Positions 54,633-62,899 of a stretch of 64,000 bases of DNA are shown here, piece after piece (within the stretch, counting starts at the first letter, position 1; each line of letters starts with the position of its first letter). The notes under the pieces were generated by a model, which worked only from the letters and a program-made list of their open reading frames with translations, was not told where the DNA came from and did no database searches. The stretch is from Flavobacterium terrae (GTDB lineage Bacteria; Bacteroidota; Bacteroidia; Flavobacteriales; Flavobacteriaceae). The DNA is taken from the NCBI RefSeq assembly GCF_900142035.1, contig NZ_FQZI01000002.1, forward strand, positions 738,780 to 802,779. The letters run 5' to 3'. The translations under genes and the position numbers were made by a program.

Positions 54633-55517
54633 ATGAAAGTAGCGATTTTTGGACAATTTTATCAAAACACTACTTCGCCCATCATGGAGCGACTTTTGCA
54701 TTTTCTTGAAATAAATAAGGTTGACTTTACAATTGAAGCAAACTTTTTACAAATGTTGCAAGAAAACAAGGCTATCACAATTGACTTGCCAACTTTCTCA
54801 AACCACACCGATCTAGACAATACATATGATATGTTATTAAGTATTGGTGGAGATGGAACTTTTTTAAGAGCCGCCACTTATGTCAGAGACTCTGAAATTC
54901 CTATCCTTGGTATTAATGCAGGACGATTAGGTTTTTTGGCAAATGTTCAACAAGAAAATATAGAGCGCTTTTTAAAACTAATTATTAATAAAGAATATAA
55001 GATTTCTCAAAGAACATTGCTAAGTGTAACGAGTTCACCTGAAATTGAATCTCTACAAGAGATAAATTTTGCAATGAATGAAATCACAGTGAGTCGCAAA
55101 GACACCACTTCAATGATTACTATTGAGACATACCTTAATGACGAATTACTTACTTCTTATTGGGCTGATGGTCTTATCATTTCTACCCCAACAGGTTCGA
55201 CTGGATATTCGTTAAGTTGTGGAGGACCTATTTTAACTCCTGACACTGCAAGTTTTGTAATTACTCCTATTGCTCCTCACAATCTAAACGCAAGACCAAT
55301 GGTAATTCCTGACAACACTATTTTAAAACTTAAAGTAACTGGTCGAGAGGAAAATTATTTGGTTTCATTAGACTCAAGAATAACCTCTGTAAAGAATGAG
55401 AGTGTACTTACAATTCAAAAGACACCTTTTAAAATTAATATGGTAGAAATCACTGAAGAAACATTTCTAAAAACTTTAAGAAACAAACTTCTTTTTGGTG
55501 AAGATAAACGTAATTAA
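54633..55517 (+). CDS. nadK: NAD kinase
   Basis: This 294-aa enzyme phosphorylates NAD to NADP. The hallmark GGDG loop is at residues 72-75 (LLSIGGDGTFLRAATYV). ILGINAGRLGFLANV, then NEITVSRKDTTSM and the Ser/Thr-rich ATP site LIISTPTGSTGYSLSCGGP, complete the family pattern. The CBS gene lies immediately upstream (3-nt gap). Confidence 0.97.
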   Translation: MKVAIFGQFYQNTTSPIMERLLHFLEINKVDFTIEANFLQMLQENKAITIDLPTFSNHTDLDNTYDMLLSIGGDGTFLRAATYVRDSEIPILGINAGRLGFLANVQQENIERFLKLIINKEYKISQRTLLSVTSSPEIESLQEINFAMNEITVSRKDTTSMITIETYLNDELLTSYWADGLIISTPTGSTGYSLSCGGPILTPDTASFVITPIAPHNLNARPMVIPDNTILKLKVTGREENYLVSLDSRITSVKNESVLTIQKTPFKINMVEITEETFLKTLRNKLLFGEDKRN

Positions 55518-55601
55518 AACATAGACAAATACTACAACACTTTCTTTTTCGTTTAACTAAAATAAAAATACAGAACTTTTATTGTAGAATGAAAGTTTTA
55601 C

Positions 55602-55631
55602 TTTGTTTAGTGCCCATAATTAGTATATTTG
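55602..55631 (+). promoter_or_regulatory. Promoter of the DUF6089-uppS-bamA-ompH operon; decides the start
   Basis: TTTG (55602-55605), 18-nt spacer, TATATTTG (55624-55631). The TTG at 55629 is in frame with the first gene but is part of the box. ATG 55647 is the start. Confidence 0.68.
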
Positions 55632-55646
55632 CAACCTGTTATAAAA

Positions 55647-56333
55647 ATGAAGAACTTTTTTTACATAATCACCTTATTATTAAGCTATAATATTGTCCAG
55701 TCACAAATTCACGAGTTAGGTGTTTTTGCTGGAGGAAGTAATTTTATTGGGGATGTTGGAAAAACAACCTACATTTCACCCAATGAACCTGCTTTTGGTA
55801 TTTTGTACAAATGGAATAAAAGTCCAAGATTTTCGTGGAGAGCATCTATCATTCATGCTAAAATTTCAGGTAATGATCTAGACTCTGAAGTTGAAGGAAG
55901 AAAAGAAAGAGGGTTACAATTTAAAAATACTATAACAGAGTTTTCAGCTGGTTTTGAGTTTGATTTTTTCGATTTCGACCTGCACCAAACTGGTTTTATT
56001 GCCACACCATACATTTCATCAGGTCTAAGTTATTTTTTATCCGACAACTTATATGTAGTTAATAAAAAATACTTCAATGAAGACAATAAAGGGAAATTGG
56101 CTATACCAATGATTGTTGGTGTTAAAATGAAAATTTCTGACAGTTTTGTTTTAGGTATTGAAAGTGGGGCTAGATACACATTCACAGATGATATTGATGG
56201 CAGCTTACCTAAAAACAATACTTTGAAGCAATATGCATTTGGAAACATAAATAGTAAAGACTGGTATGTATTTACCGGAGCAACATTAACATATACCTTT
56301 GGACAAAAACCATGTTTTTGTTCTGATAAATAG
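55647..56333 (+). CDS. DUF6089 outer-membrane beta-barrel protein
   Basis: This 228-aa protein has a signal peptide (MKNFFYIITLLLSYNIVQS) and a predicted small beta-barrel (ELGVFAGGSNFIGDVG, SWRASIIHAKISGND, VLGIESGARYTFTDD) ending TLTYTFGQKPCFCSDK. The sequence matches DUF6089, a Bacteroidota family. It lies 1 nt upstream of uppS and three genes before the OmpH chaperones, so it is probably part of the outer-membrane building machinery; its function is unproven. Confidence 0.82.
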   Translation: MKNFFYIITLLLSYNIVQSQIHELGVFAGGSNFIGDVGKTTYISPNEPAFGILYKWNKSPRFSWRASIIHAKISGNDLDSEVEGRKERGLQFKNTITEFSAGFEFDFFDFDLHQTGFIATPYISSGLSYFLSDNLYVVNKKYFNEDNKGKLAIPMIVGVKMKISDSFVLGIESGARYTFTDDIDGSLPKNNTLKQYAFGNINSKDWYVFTGATLTYTFGQKPCFCSDK

Positions 56334-56334
56334 A

Positions 56335-57075
56335 ATGAGCTTATTAAACAAAATTAACACAGAAAACCTACCTAAACATCTGGCCATAATAATGGACGGT
56401 AATGGTCGCTGGGCCAAACAGAAGGGTATGCTACGTGCTTTTGGCCATGAAAATGGGACAAAATCTGTGCGAACTACAGTTGAAGCTTGTGCTCGCCTAG
56501 GCATAGAAAACCTTACTCTCTATGCTTTTTCTACTGAAAATTGGAATAGACCAAAACTTGAAGTAGAAACGTTAATGAAACTTCTAATTTCTTCTCTAAA
56601 AAAAGAACTTAAAACTTTAGTTAAAAACGATATAAGACTAAATTCCATAGGCAATTTAGAAACCTTACCTAAAGGAGTTCAAAAAGAATTAATGGAGGTA
56701 ATCGACAAAACAAAAAATAACAGTAGAATGACTCTAACTCTAGCATTAAGCTATGGCTCAAGAGAAGAAATCTTAAATGCTGTTAAAAAAATATCAGATA
56801 AAGTTAAAAATAATATAATTTCAATTGATGGTATTGACGAATCGATATTAAATAATCATCTTTACACGCACAATTTACCAGATGTCGATTTAGTAATAAG
56901 AACAAGTGGTGAACATCGTATAAGTAATTTTTTACTTTGGCAAATTGCCTACGCAGAATTTTATTTCACAGACGTATTGTGGCCTGATTTTAAAGAAGAG
57001 GATTTATATGAAGCAATTATTAGCTATCAAAAAAGAGAACGCAGATTTGGAAAAACAAGTGAACAAATTAAATAA
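56335..57075 (+). CDS. uppS: Isoprenyl transferase (undecaprenyl diphosphate synthase)
   Basis: This 246-aa cis-prenyltransferase makes the C55 lipid carrier for peptidoglycan and surface glycans. Marks: LAIIMDGNGRWAKQKG with catalytic Asp21, LTLYAFSTENWNRPK, LALSYGSREEI and VIRTSGEHRISNFLLWQIAY. ATG 56335 follows the DUF6089 stop by 1 nt. A longer in-frame ORF from TTG 56299 would overlap that gene and is not favoured. The bamA start overlaps its 3' end. Confidence 0.96.
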   Translation: MSLLNKINTENLPKHLAIIMDGNGRWAKQKGMLRAFGHENGTKSVRTTVEACARLGIENLTLYAFSTENWNRPKLEVETLMKLLISSLKKELKTLVKNDIRLNSIGNLETLPKGVQKELMEVIDKTKNNSRMTLTLALSYGSREEILNAVKKISDKVKNNIISIDGIDESILNNHLYTHNLPDVDLVIRTSGEHRISNFLLWQIAYAEFYFTDVLWPDFKEEDLYEAIISYQKRERRFGKTSEQIK

Positions 57076-59782
57076 ATTATTAAGTATAAAAAACAGTGTT
57101 AAATTAGCATTGTTATTCATATTTTTCGGTCATTCATATAACGTAAATGCTCAAGACAGACTTTCTTTTGAAGAAGGCAAGCCTTACATATTGAAAAAAG
57201 TAACTGTTACCGGCAAGGTAACTTATAATGAGCAAACCATTGTTACATTTGCTGGTCTTGAAAAAGGTCAAAAAATAACAGTCCCTGGCGAAGAAATTAG
57301 CAACTCAATAAAGAAACTTTGGCGTTTAGGTCTATATAACGATGTAAACTTTTATGTTGACAACATTGAAGGTGATAGTATCTCTCTAAATTTACATTTA
57401 ACTGAACTGCCAAAATTAAAAGAAGTTAAAATTGTTGGTGTTAAAAAAGGCGCCGTTGAAAGTCTAATTAAAGATAACAGTTTAACACCAGAAAAAATTG
57501 TAAACGAAAATCTTCTCACAACTACCAAATATTATATTGAAAACAAATATAAAAAGGAAGGTTATTTTAATACAAAAGTACACATAACTACTGTTGAAGA
57601 TACCTCTACTATAAACCATGTTAATATGCTTGTAAATGTTGACAAAGGAAAGAAAGTAAGGATTAAAAAGATTATTATTGAGGGCAATTCACAACTTACA
57701 GATGCAAAAGTTAGGAATGCAATGAAGAATACGAAACAAAAAGGTTTTTTTAGAAAAGGAATTCTAAATGTTTTTAAATCTTCAAAGTACATAAAAGAAA
57801 AATACAAAGAAGACCTTGCATCAGTTGTTGATAAGTATAAAGAAAATGGTTTTAGAGATGCTCGTGTTAAATATGACACAGTAAACTACAACAAAGAAAA
57901 AAACAACGTTACAATTAAATTAAACATAGAAGAGGGTAACAAATATTATTTTGGAAATATTGATTTCTTAGGTAATACTGTTTACACTGATCAAGTTTTA
58001 TCAAGAGTTTTAGGGATACAAAAAGGCGACACTTACAACGGAATATTATTACAAAAGAGAATTGCAGATCAATCTAAACCTGACGGTAATGATTTAACCA
58101 ACTTATATCAAAACAATGGTTATCTATTTTCAAATATCAATCCAGTAGAAATTCGCACGGCTAATGACACTATTGATATGGAAATTAGAATTGTGGAAGG
58201 ACCGCTCGCATATTTCAATAAAATATCTGTTGTAGGAAATGACAAAACAAATGACAAAGTAATTTATCGTGAATTACGTACAAAACCCGGCGATGTATAT
58301 AGTAAAGAAACTCTCGTTAGAACTATTCGCGAATTAGGACAACTTGGTTTTTTTGATCCTGAAGCTATTAAACCTGATTTCGAAAATGTTGATCCTGCAG
58401 CTGGAACAGTAGACATAAAATACAATTTAGTAGAAAAAGGAGCTAGTCAAATAGAACTTCAAGGAGGTTATGGTGGCGGTGGATTTATTGGCACCTTAGG
58501 ATTATCTTTTAACAACTTTGCTTTATCTAATATATTCAAAAAAGATTCTTATAAACCTCTACCAATGGGGGATGGCCAAAAATTAGCATTAAGATTACAA
58601 GCTAGTACTTATTTCCAAACCTATAGTTTTTCATTCTCTGAACCATGGTTCGGAGGAAAAAAGCCTGTGCAGTTTTCAGGTTCACTTTCTTATAGCAAAC
58701 AGTTTTCAAACAACTTTGCAACTGGTAGAGTTGACAAAACAAAAAGCTTTAATATATTTACTGCTTCAATTGGTTTAGCTAAAAGATTAAAAGTTCCTGA
58801 TGATTTCTTCGTATTATCACAAGCAATTAGTTATCAACACTATGATTTAAAAAATTATAATGTTGGATTATTCACATTTGGAAACGGAAACTCAAGAAAC
58901 CTTTCTTATACTGTTGGATTAAGTAGAAACAACAAAGGTTTAAACCCTATATTTCCAACTTATGGTTCTGAATTCAGTTTAACGGGTAAATTTACGTTAC
59001 CATACTCTTTATTTAATGGAGTTGATTATGCAAATCTAAAAAATGAGGAAGCTTATAAAAGAAAATATACTTCAACATTAGGAATCTACCCAATTGAAAA
59101 CGACAATGGATATACAGCTCAAGAAGGAGATTATATAGCATTTGGAACCAATAGCAATGGGCAAACAGGATACTATGCAGTTGACAGTTACGACAAAGCT
59201 GATGCTGATATATCAAAAGTGGATCAAAAGAAATTTAATTGGTTGGAATACTACAAAATTAAATTTAAGGCTGAATGGTTTACTCCTATCTATGAAAAAC
59301 TTACACTTCGCACACTTGGAGAATTTGGATTTATGGGAGCTTATAATCAAGCAAGAGGACTGGTTCCATTTGAACGTTTTTATTTAGGTGGAGACGGAAT
59401 GGCAAATTACTCTATGGATGGTAGAGAAACAATCCAACTAAGAGGCTACCCTAACAATTCATTAACGCCAGTAAATTCTAATGGAGAACAAATTGGAGCT
59501 ACTATATACAATAAATTTACATTAGAATTACGTTATCCTATTACATTGAAACAAGCCGCATCTATTTATGCATTAACATTTTTGGAAGGTGGTACCGCTT
59601 ACCCTGACTTTAAAAAATACAATCCATTTAACTTACAACGTTCAGCAGGCGTTGGCTTAAGAGTTTTCATGCCTGCATTTGGGTTATTGGGAATTGATTT
59701 TGGTCATGGTTTTGATGCAATACCTGGAACAAATGTTAAAAATGGCTGGGAAACGCATTTCATAATTGGTCAACAATTTTAA
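57059..59782 (+). CDS. bamA: Outer-membrane protein assembly factor BamA
   Basis: This Omp85 protein inserts beta-barrels into the outer membrane. After a signal peptide ending NVNAQ come five POTRA domains (VTVTGKVTYNEQTIV, KIIIEGNSQLTDAK, YYFGNIDFLGNTVYTD, FNKISVVGNDKTND). A 16-strand barrel follows, with PWFGGKKPVQFSGSLSY, the conserved LRGYPNN lid (RGY), and LGIDFGHGFD, ending HFIIGQQF. The start is uncertain: GTG 57059 gives a normal ~30-residue signal peptide, while ATG 57008 would add 17 charged residues. Either start overlaps uppS. Confidence 0.93.
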   Translation: MNKLNKLLSIKNSVKLALLFIFFGHSYNVNAQDRLSFEEGKPYILKKVTVTGKVTYNEQTIVTFAGLEKGQKITVPGEEISNSIKKLWRLGLYNDVNFYVDNIEGDSISLNLHLTELPKLKEVKIVGVKKGAVESLIKDNSLTPEKIVNENLLTTTKYYIENKYKKEGYFNTKVHITTVEDTSTINHVNMLVNVDKGKKVRIKKIIIEGNSQLTDAKVRNAMKNTKQKGFFRKGILNVFKSSKYIKEKYKEDLASVVDKYKENGFRDARVKYDTVNYNKEKNNVTIKLNIEEGNKYYFGNIDFLGNTVYTDQVLSRVLGIQKGDTYNGILLQKRIADQSKPDGNDLTNLYQNNGYLFSNINPVEIRTANDTIDMEIRIVEGPLAYFNKISVVGNDKTNDKVIYRELRTKPGDVYSKETLVRTIRELGQLGFFDPEAIKPDFENVDPAAGTVDIKYNLVEKGASQIELQGGYGGGGFIGTLGLSFNNFALSNIFKKDSYKPLPMGDGQKLALRLQASTYFQTYSFSFSEPWFGGKKPVQFSGSLSYSKQFSNNFATGRVDKTKSFNIFTASIGLAKRLKVPDDFFVLSQAISYQHYDLKNYNVGLFTFGNGNSRNLSYTVGLSRNNKGLNPIFPTYGSEFSLTGKFTLPYSLFNGVDYANLKNEEAYKRKYTSTLGIYPIENDNGYTAQEGDYIAFGTNSNGQTGYYAVDSYDKADADISKVDQKKFNWLEYYKIKFKAEWFTPIYEKLTLRTLGEFGFMGAYNQARGLVPFERFYLGGDGMANYSMDGRETIQLRGYPNNSLTPVNSNGEQIGATIYNKFTLELRYPITLKQAASIYALTFLEGGTAYPDFKKYNPFNLQRSAGVGLRVFMPAFGLLGIDFGHGFDAIPGTNVKNGWETHFIIGQQF

Positions 59783-59821
59783 TTATATTTGAATAGTCTT
59801 TGAACATTTAAATACTGTTTT

Positions 59822-60832
59822 ATGAAAAAAATATTTTTATTCGTTATTACTATTGTAGCTACAAATTTATCTAGTGCACAAAGTAAAGCAGGTGTAAAAA
59901 TTGGATATATCGACATGGATTATATCCTAGAGAATGTTCCTGACTACAAAGAAGCTGCAACACAATTAGAGCAAAAAGCTCAAAAATGGAAGCAGGATAT
60001 AGAAGTCAAAAAAAATGACATCAGTAAACTTAAAGAAGGGCTTAAGAATGAAAAAGCCTTACTTACAAAAGAGTTAATAGAAGAAAGAGAAGGAGAAATC
60101 AAATTTCTTGAAGCTGAATTATTAGATTATCAGCAAAAAAGATTTGGCCCACGCGGGGATCTTGCTATACAAAAAGAATCAATCATAAAACCAGTACAAG
60201 ATCAAGTTTTCAATGCTGTACAAGATATTGCCGAAGCTAAACAATATGATTTTATTTTTGATAAATCATCTGACTTGACTATGCTTTTTTCTGCAAAAAG
60301 ATTTGATATTAGCGATCAAATTGTTCGAGTAATCACTCGTGCCGAAAAAAGAGAAGAGCTTAGCAATAAAAAACGTAAAGCACTCGAAGAAAAGCAAGAA
60401 AAACAAGATGAAATTGCAGACAACCCTGGCTTAGCAGAAAGACAAAGACTTCTTGACGAAAAGAAAGCGCTTCGTAATAAAGTGATAGAAGACCGAAGAA
60501 ATTCTGCAGCACAAAAAAAGAGAGAATACGAGGAAAAAAGAAAAAAACTTCTTGAAGAACGTGCAGGTAAAAAAACTGGCACAACAATTGATTCTACATC
60601 TTCAAAACAACCTGTTATTGACACTCAATTAGAAAACTTTAACAAAGTTGAAAACAAAAAAATAGCACTTGACTCAATAAAAAAAGCACGTGAAGCAGCT
60701 AGATTAAAAACAATTGAAGATAATAAAAAAGCTTTTGAAGCAAGAAAAAAAGCGTTAGAAGAAAAAAAGAAAAAAGTACAAGAAGAAAGAGAAGCTGCGG
60801 CAAAAAAAGCCAAAGAGACTAAAACAAATTAA
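59822..60832 (+). CDS. OmpH/Skp-family periplasmic chaperone, long form
   Basis: This 336-aa protein is about twice the usual Skp length. A signal peptide (1-20, ending SSAQS) precedes a standard OmpH domain (about 25-185: KIGYIDMDYILENVPDYKEA, VQDIAEAKQYDFIFDKSSD). A long Lys/Glu/Ala/Arg-rich coiled coil fills residues about 190-336 (RKALEEKQEKQDE, KKKVQEEREAAAKKAKE). Skp-like proteins hold unfolded outer-membrane proteins for BamA, which is encoded upstream. A TATATTTG sequence at 59784-59791 could be an extra internal promoter. Confidence 0.9.
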   Translation: MKKIFLFVITIVATNLSSAQSKAGVKIGYIDMDYILENVPDYKEAATQLEQKAQKWKQDIEVKKNDISKLKEGLKNEKALLTKELIEEREGEIKFLEAELLDYQQKRFGPRGDLAIQKESIIKPVQDQVFNAVQDIAEAKQYDFIFDKSSDLTMLFSAKRFDISDQIVRVITRAEKREELSNKKRKALEEKQEKQDEIADNPGLAERQRLLDEKKALRNKVIEDRRNSAAQKKREYEEKRKKLLEERAGKKTGTTIDSTSSKQPVIDTQLENFNKVENKKIALDSIKKAREAARLKTIEDNKKAFEARKKALEEKKKKVQEEREAAAKKAKETKTN

Positions 60833-60875
60833 AATAGAGAACAAAAATTAGAAATTAATTACACTAATACTAAAA

Positions 60876-61376
60876 ATGATGAAACAGATTAAAACTTTAC
60901 TTATTGCAGCAGTAATGATGTTAGGAGCTAGCCAAATGAATGCTCAAGCTAAGACAGCTCATATAGATGTAAATGATTTATTGTCAAAAATGCCAGAAAT
61001 GACATCTGCAAAAGCACAGTTAGAAAAATTAAGCAAGACTTTTGATGGTGAATATTCTACAATGGTAACAGAATACCAAACAAAAATGAAAAAGTACGAA
61101 GGTGAAGCTGGCACTCAAACTGATGCTATAAACGAGACTCGTGCTAAAGAAATGCAAGATATGGGACAACGCATCCAACAATATAGAGATTCTGCTCAAA
61201 AACAATTACAAGACAAAGAAATGGAAATTGTTAAACCTATTATGGATAAAGCTAAAGCAGCTATCATCAAAGTAGCAAAAGCAAAAGGATATCAATATGT
61301 GATGGACTCTGCAAGTTTGATCTTAGCTGATGGGCCAAATTTATTCGAAGATGTGAAAAAAGAATTAAAATTCTAA
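60876..61376 (+). CDS. OmpH/Skp-family periplasmic chaperone, short form
   Basis: This 166-aa protein has a signal peptide (to QMNAQA) and a normal OmpH domain: TAHIDVNDLLSKMPEMTSAK, a helical hairpin, then AKAKGYQYVMDSASLILADG. It follows the long OmpH gene and is probably an in-place duplicate. The pair is expected to supply chaperone 'tentacle' trimers for BamA clients. A strong terminator closes the run. Confidence 0.92.
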   Translation: MMKQIKTLLIAAVMMLGASQMNAQAKTAHIDVNDLLSKMPEMTSAKAQLEKLSKTFDGEYSTMVTEYQTKMKKYEGEAGTQTDAINETRAKEMQDMGQRIQQYRDSAQKQLQDKEMEIVKPIMDKAKAAIIKVAKAKGYQYVMDSASLILADGPNLFEDVKKELKF

Positions 61377-61395
61377 TTACTTACAATATTTTTTT

Positions 61396-61430
61396 AAAAA
61401 CTGCGCTAAAAACTAGCGCAGTTTTTTTTT
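61396..61430 (+). terminator. Terminator of the envelope operon
   Basis: AAAAACTGCGCTA / TAGCGCAGTTTTT stem with a 5-nt loop and nine or more T. Confidence 0.92.
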
Positions 61431-61437
61431 ACATTTG
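61430..61437 (+). promoter_or_regulatory. -7 box 4 nt upstream of murI
   Basis: TACATTTG, TTTT, then ATG 61442. It abuts the T tail of the terminator. No TTG at the -33 spacing. Confidence 0.4.
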
Positions 61438-61441
61438 TTTT

Positions 61442-62221
61442 ATGAGTAGTACAAAACCTATTGGTTTATTTGATTCCGGAATTGGCGGCACTTCAATTTG
61501 GAAAGAAATTCACAATTTACTTCCAAATGAAGATACAATATATTTAGCTGATAGTAAAAACGCCCCTTATGGCAAAAAAACAAAGCAAGAAATAATAGAT
61601 TTATCTGCAAAAAATGTAGAATTTCTGCTAGAACAAAACTGCAAAATTATTGTTGTAGCCTGTAACACAGCAACGACTAATGCTATAAATGAGTTAAGAA
61701 CAAAATATAACGTTCCTTTTATAGGAATAGAGCCTGCAATAAAACCTGCAGCTAATCAATCTAGCACACAAACTATTGGAATTTTAGCCACAAAAGGAAC
61801 TCTAAACAGTGAATTGTTTAACAAGCAAGTAGAGAACTTAACTAATGTTAACATTCTTGAACAAGTTGGCTATGGTTTAGTTGAGTTAATAGAAGGAGGT
61901 AAAATTGACTCGGAAGAAATGCGTAATCTTCTAAAAATATACCTCCGCCCGATGATTAAAGCCAACATAGATTATTTGGTTTTAGGATGTAGTCATTACC
62001 CTTATCTAATCCCTGAAATAGAAAAAATCATTCCAAAACATGTTAGAATTATAGATTCAGGGCAAGCCGTTGCAAAACAAACAAAAGCAGTTTTAGAAAA
62101 AAATGATTTGTTAAATGTTAATGAGCATAAAAGTCAAAACATCTTCTATGCAAATAGCGATCCTAAAGTGCTAAAAAATATTTTAGGTTTTTCTAACAAT
62201 GTATCCTATAAAGATTTTTAG
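61442..62221 (+). CDS. murI: Glutamate racemase
   Basis: This 259-aa cofactor-independent racemase supplies D-glutamate for peptidoglycan. The two catalytic Cys are Cys74 in VVACNTATTNA and Cys183 in LGCSHYPYL. PIGLFDSGIGGTSIWKEI opens the protein with Asp11, and DSKNAPYGKKT follows. It lies directly after the envelope operon, which fits cell-wall synthesis, but a terminator and a separate -7 box separate them. Confidence 0.96.
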   Translation: MSSTKPIGLFDSGIGGTSIWKEIHNLLPNEDTIYLADSKNAPYGKKTKQEIIDLSAKNVEFLLEQNCKIIVVACNTATTNAINELRTKYNVPFIGIEPAIKPAANQSSTQTIGILATKGTLNSELFNKQVENLTNVNILEQVGYGLVELIEGGKIDSEEMRNLLKIYLRPMIKANIDYLVLGCSHYPYLIPEIEKIIPKHVRIIDSGQAVAKQTKAVLEKNDLLNVNEHKSQNIFYANSDPKVLKNILGFSNNVSYKDF

Positions 62222-62250
62222 AAGCAAAGACCTTATCCTTTTACACAAAT

Positions 62251-62334
62251 TACATCCCGCTTTCCGCTATATCTTTTTTGGTGTCTTCGAAAACCTCAGA
62301 CTACAAAAAAGGATGTCGCTACTATCGGGGCTAT
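62251..62334. repeat. Imperfect long inverted repeat (candidate REP-like intergenic element)
   Basis: Left arm ATCCCGCTTTCCGCTATAT then CTTTTTTG-gt-GTCT pairs with the right arm AGAC-ta-CAAAAAAG then GATGTCGCTACTATCGGGG. It has mismatches but makes a hairpin of about 80 nt with an 11-nt loop (TCGAAAACCTC). It fills the gap between convergent murI and the gamma-carbonic anhydrase gene and may act as their terminator. From memory, sequences like it recur between genes in flavobacterial genomes, but no second copy was found in the window. Confidence 0.55.
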
Positions 62335-62348
62335 TAATCGAGTTACTT

Positions 62349-62858
62349 TTATTTAAACCAGCTGGAATACATCACATAATTGTTCGAAATTCGCTCAATT
62401 TCGCCTGCAAAATCACTTTGGTCAATATCTTTGACCTTTTTAGCTGGTATACCAGCATAAATAGTACCTGATTCAACAATTGTGTTTTGAGTAACAACTG
62501 ATCCTGCCGCAATGATAGAATTACTTTCAATTACACAATTATCCATAACAATAGCCCCCATTCCAATCAATACATTATCATGGACAGTGCATCCATGCAC
62601 AATTGCATTATGACCAATTGAAACGTTATTTCCTATTAAAGTAGGATGCTTCTGATATGTACAATGTATAACTGCTCCATCTTGAATATTTACTTTATCT
62701 CCTATCTTGATAAAATTAACATCACCTCTCACAACTGCATTAAACCATATACTGCAAGACTCTCCTATAGTAACATCTCCAACAATAGTCGCATTTTCTG
62801 CAACAAAACAATCAGCAGGAATATTAGGATATTTTCCGTTAACTTCTTTTATTACCAT
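62349..62858 (-). CDS. Gamma-carbonic anhydrase-like hexapeptide-repeat protein
   Basis: This 169-aa left-handed beta-helix protein has repeats such as VTIGESCSIWFNAVVRGDVN, IGHNAIVHGCTVHDNV and IGMGAIVMDN. The metal His residues appear in VIHCTY, IGHNAIVHG and the next turn, as in YrdA/PaaY proteins. These may be carbonic anhydrases, but many have no proven activity. It lies 41 nt downstream of the PorP/SprF gene in the same direction, separated by a terminator. Confidence 0.9.
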   Translation of the reverse strand: MVIKEVNGKYPNIPADCFVAENATIVGDVTIGESCSIWFNAVVRGDVNFIKIGDKVNIQDGAVIHCTYQKHPTLIGNNVSIGHNAIVHGCTVHDNVLIGMGAIVMDNCVIESNSIIAAGSVVTQNTIVESGTIYAGIPAKKVKDIDQSDFAGEIERISNNYVMYSSWFK

Positions 62859-62861
62859 GAT

Positions 62862-62892
62862 TTAAAAAAATTGTCCCGAATAAATCGGGACA
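62862..62892 (-). terminator. Terminator after the PorP/SprF gene
   Basis: TGTCCCGA / TCGGGACA stem with a 5-nt loop. On the minus strand it is followed by ATTTTTTT. Confidence 0.82.
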
Positions 62893-62899
62893 TATATTA

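Noticed and set aside
62199..62471. ORF of 90 codons across the murI-gamma-carbonic anhydrase gap on the plus strand
   Set aside because: It overlaps the murI end, runs through the hairpin repeat and antisense to a well-supported gene, and has no domain-like pattern.
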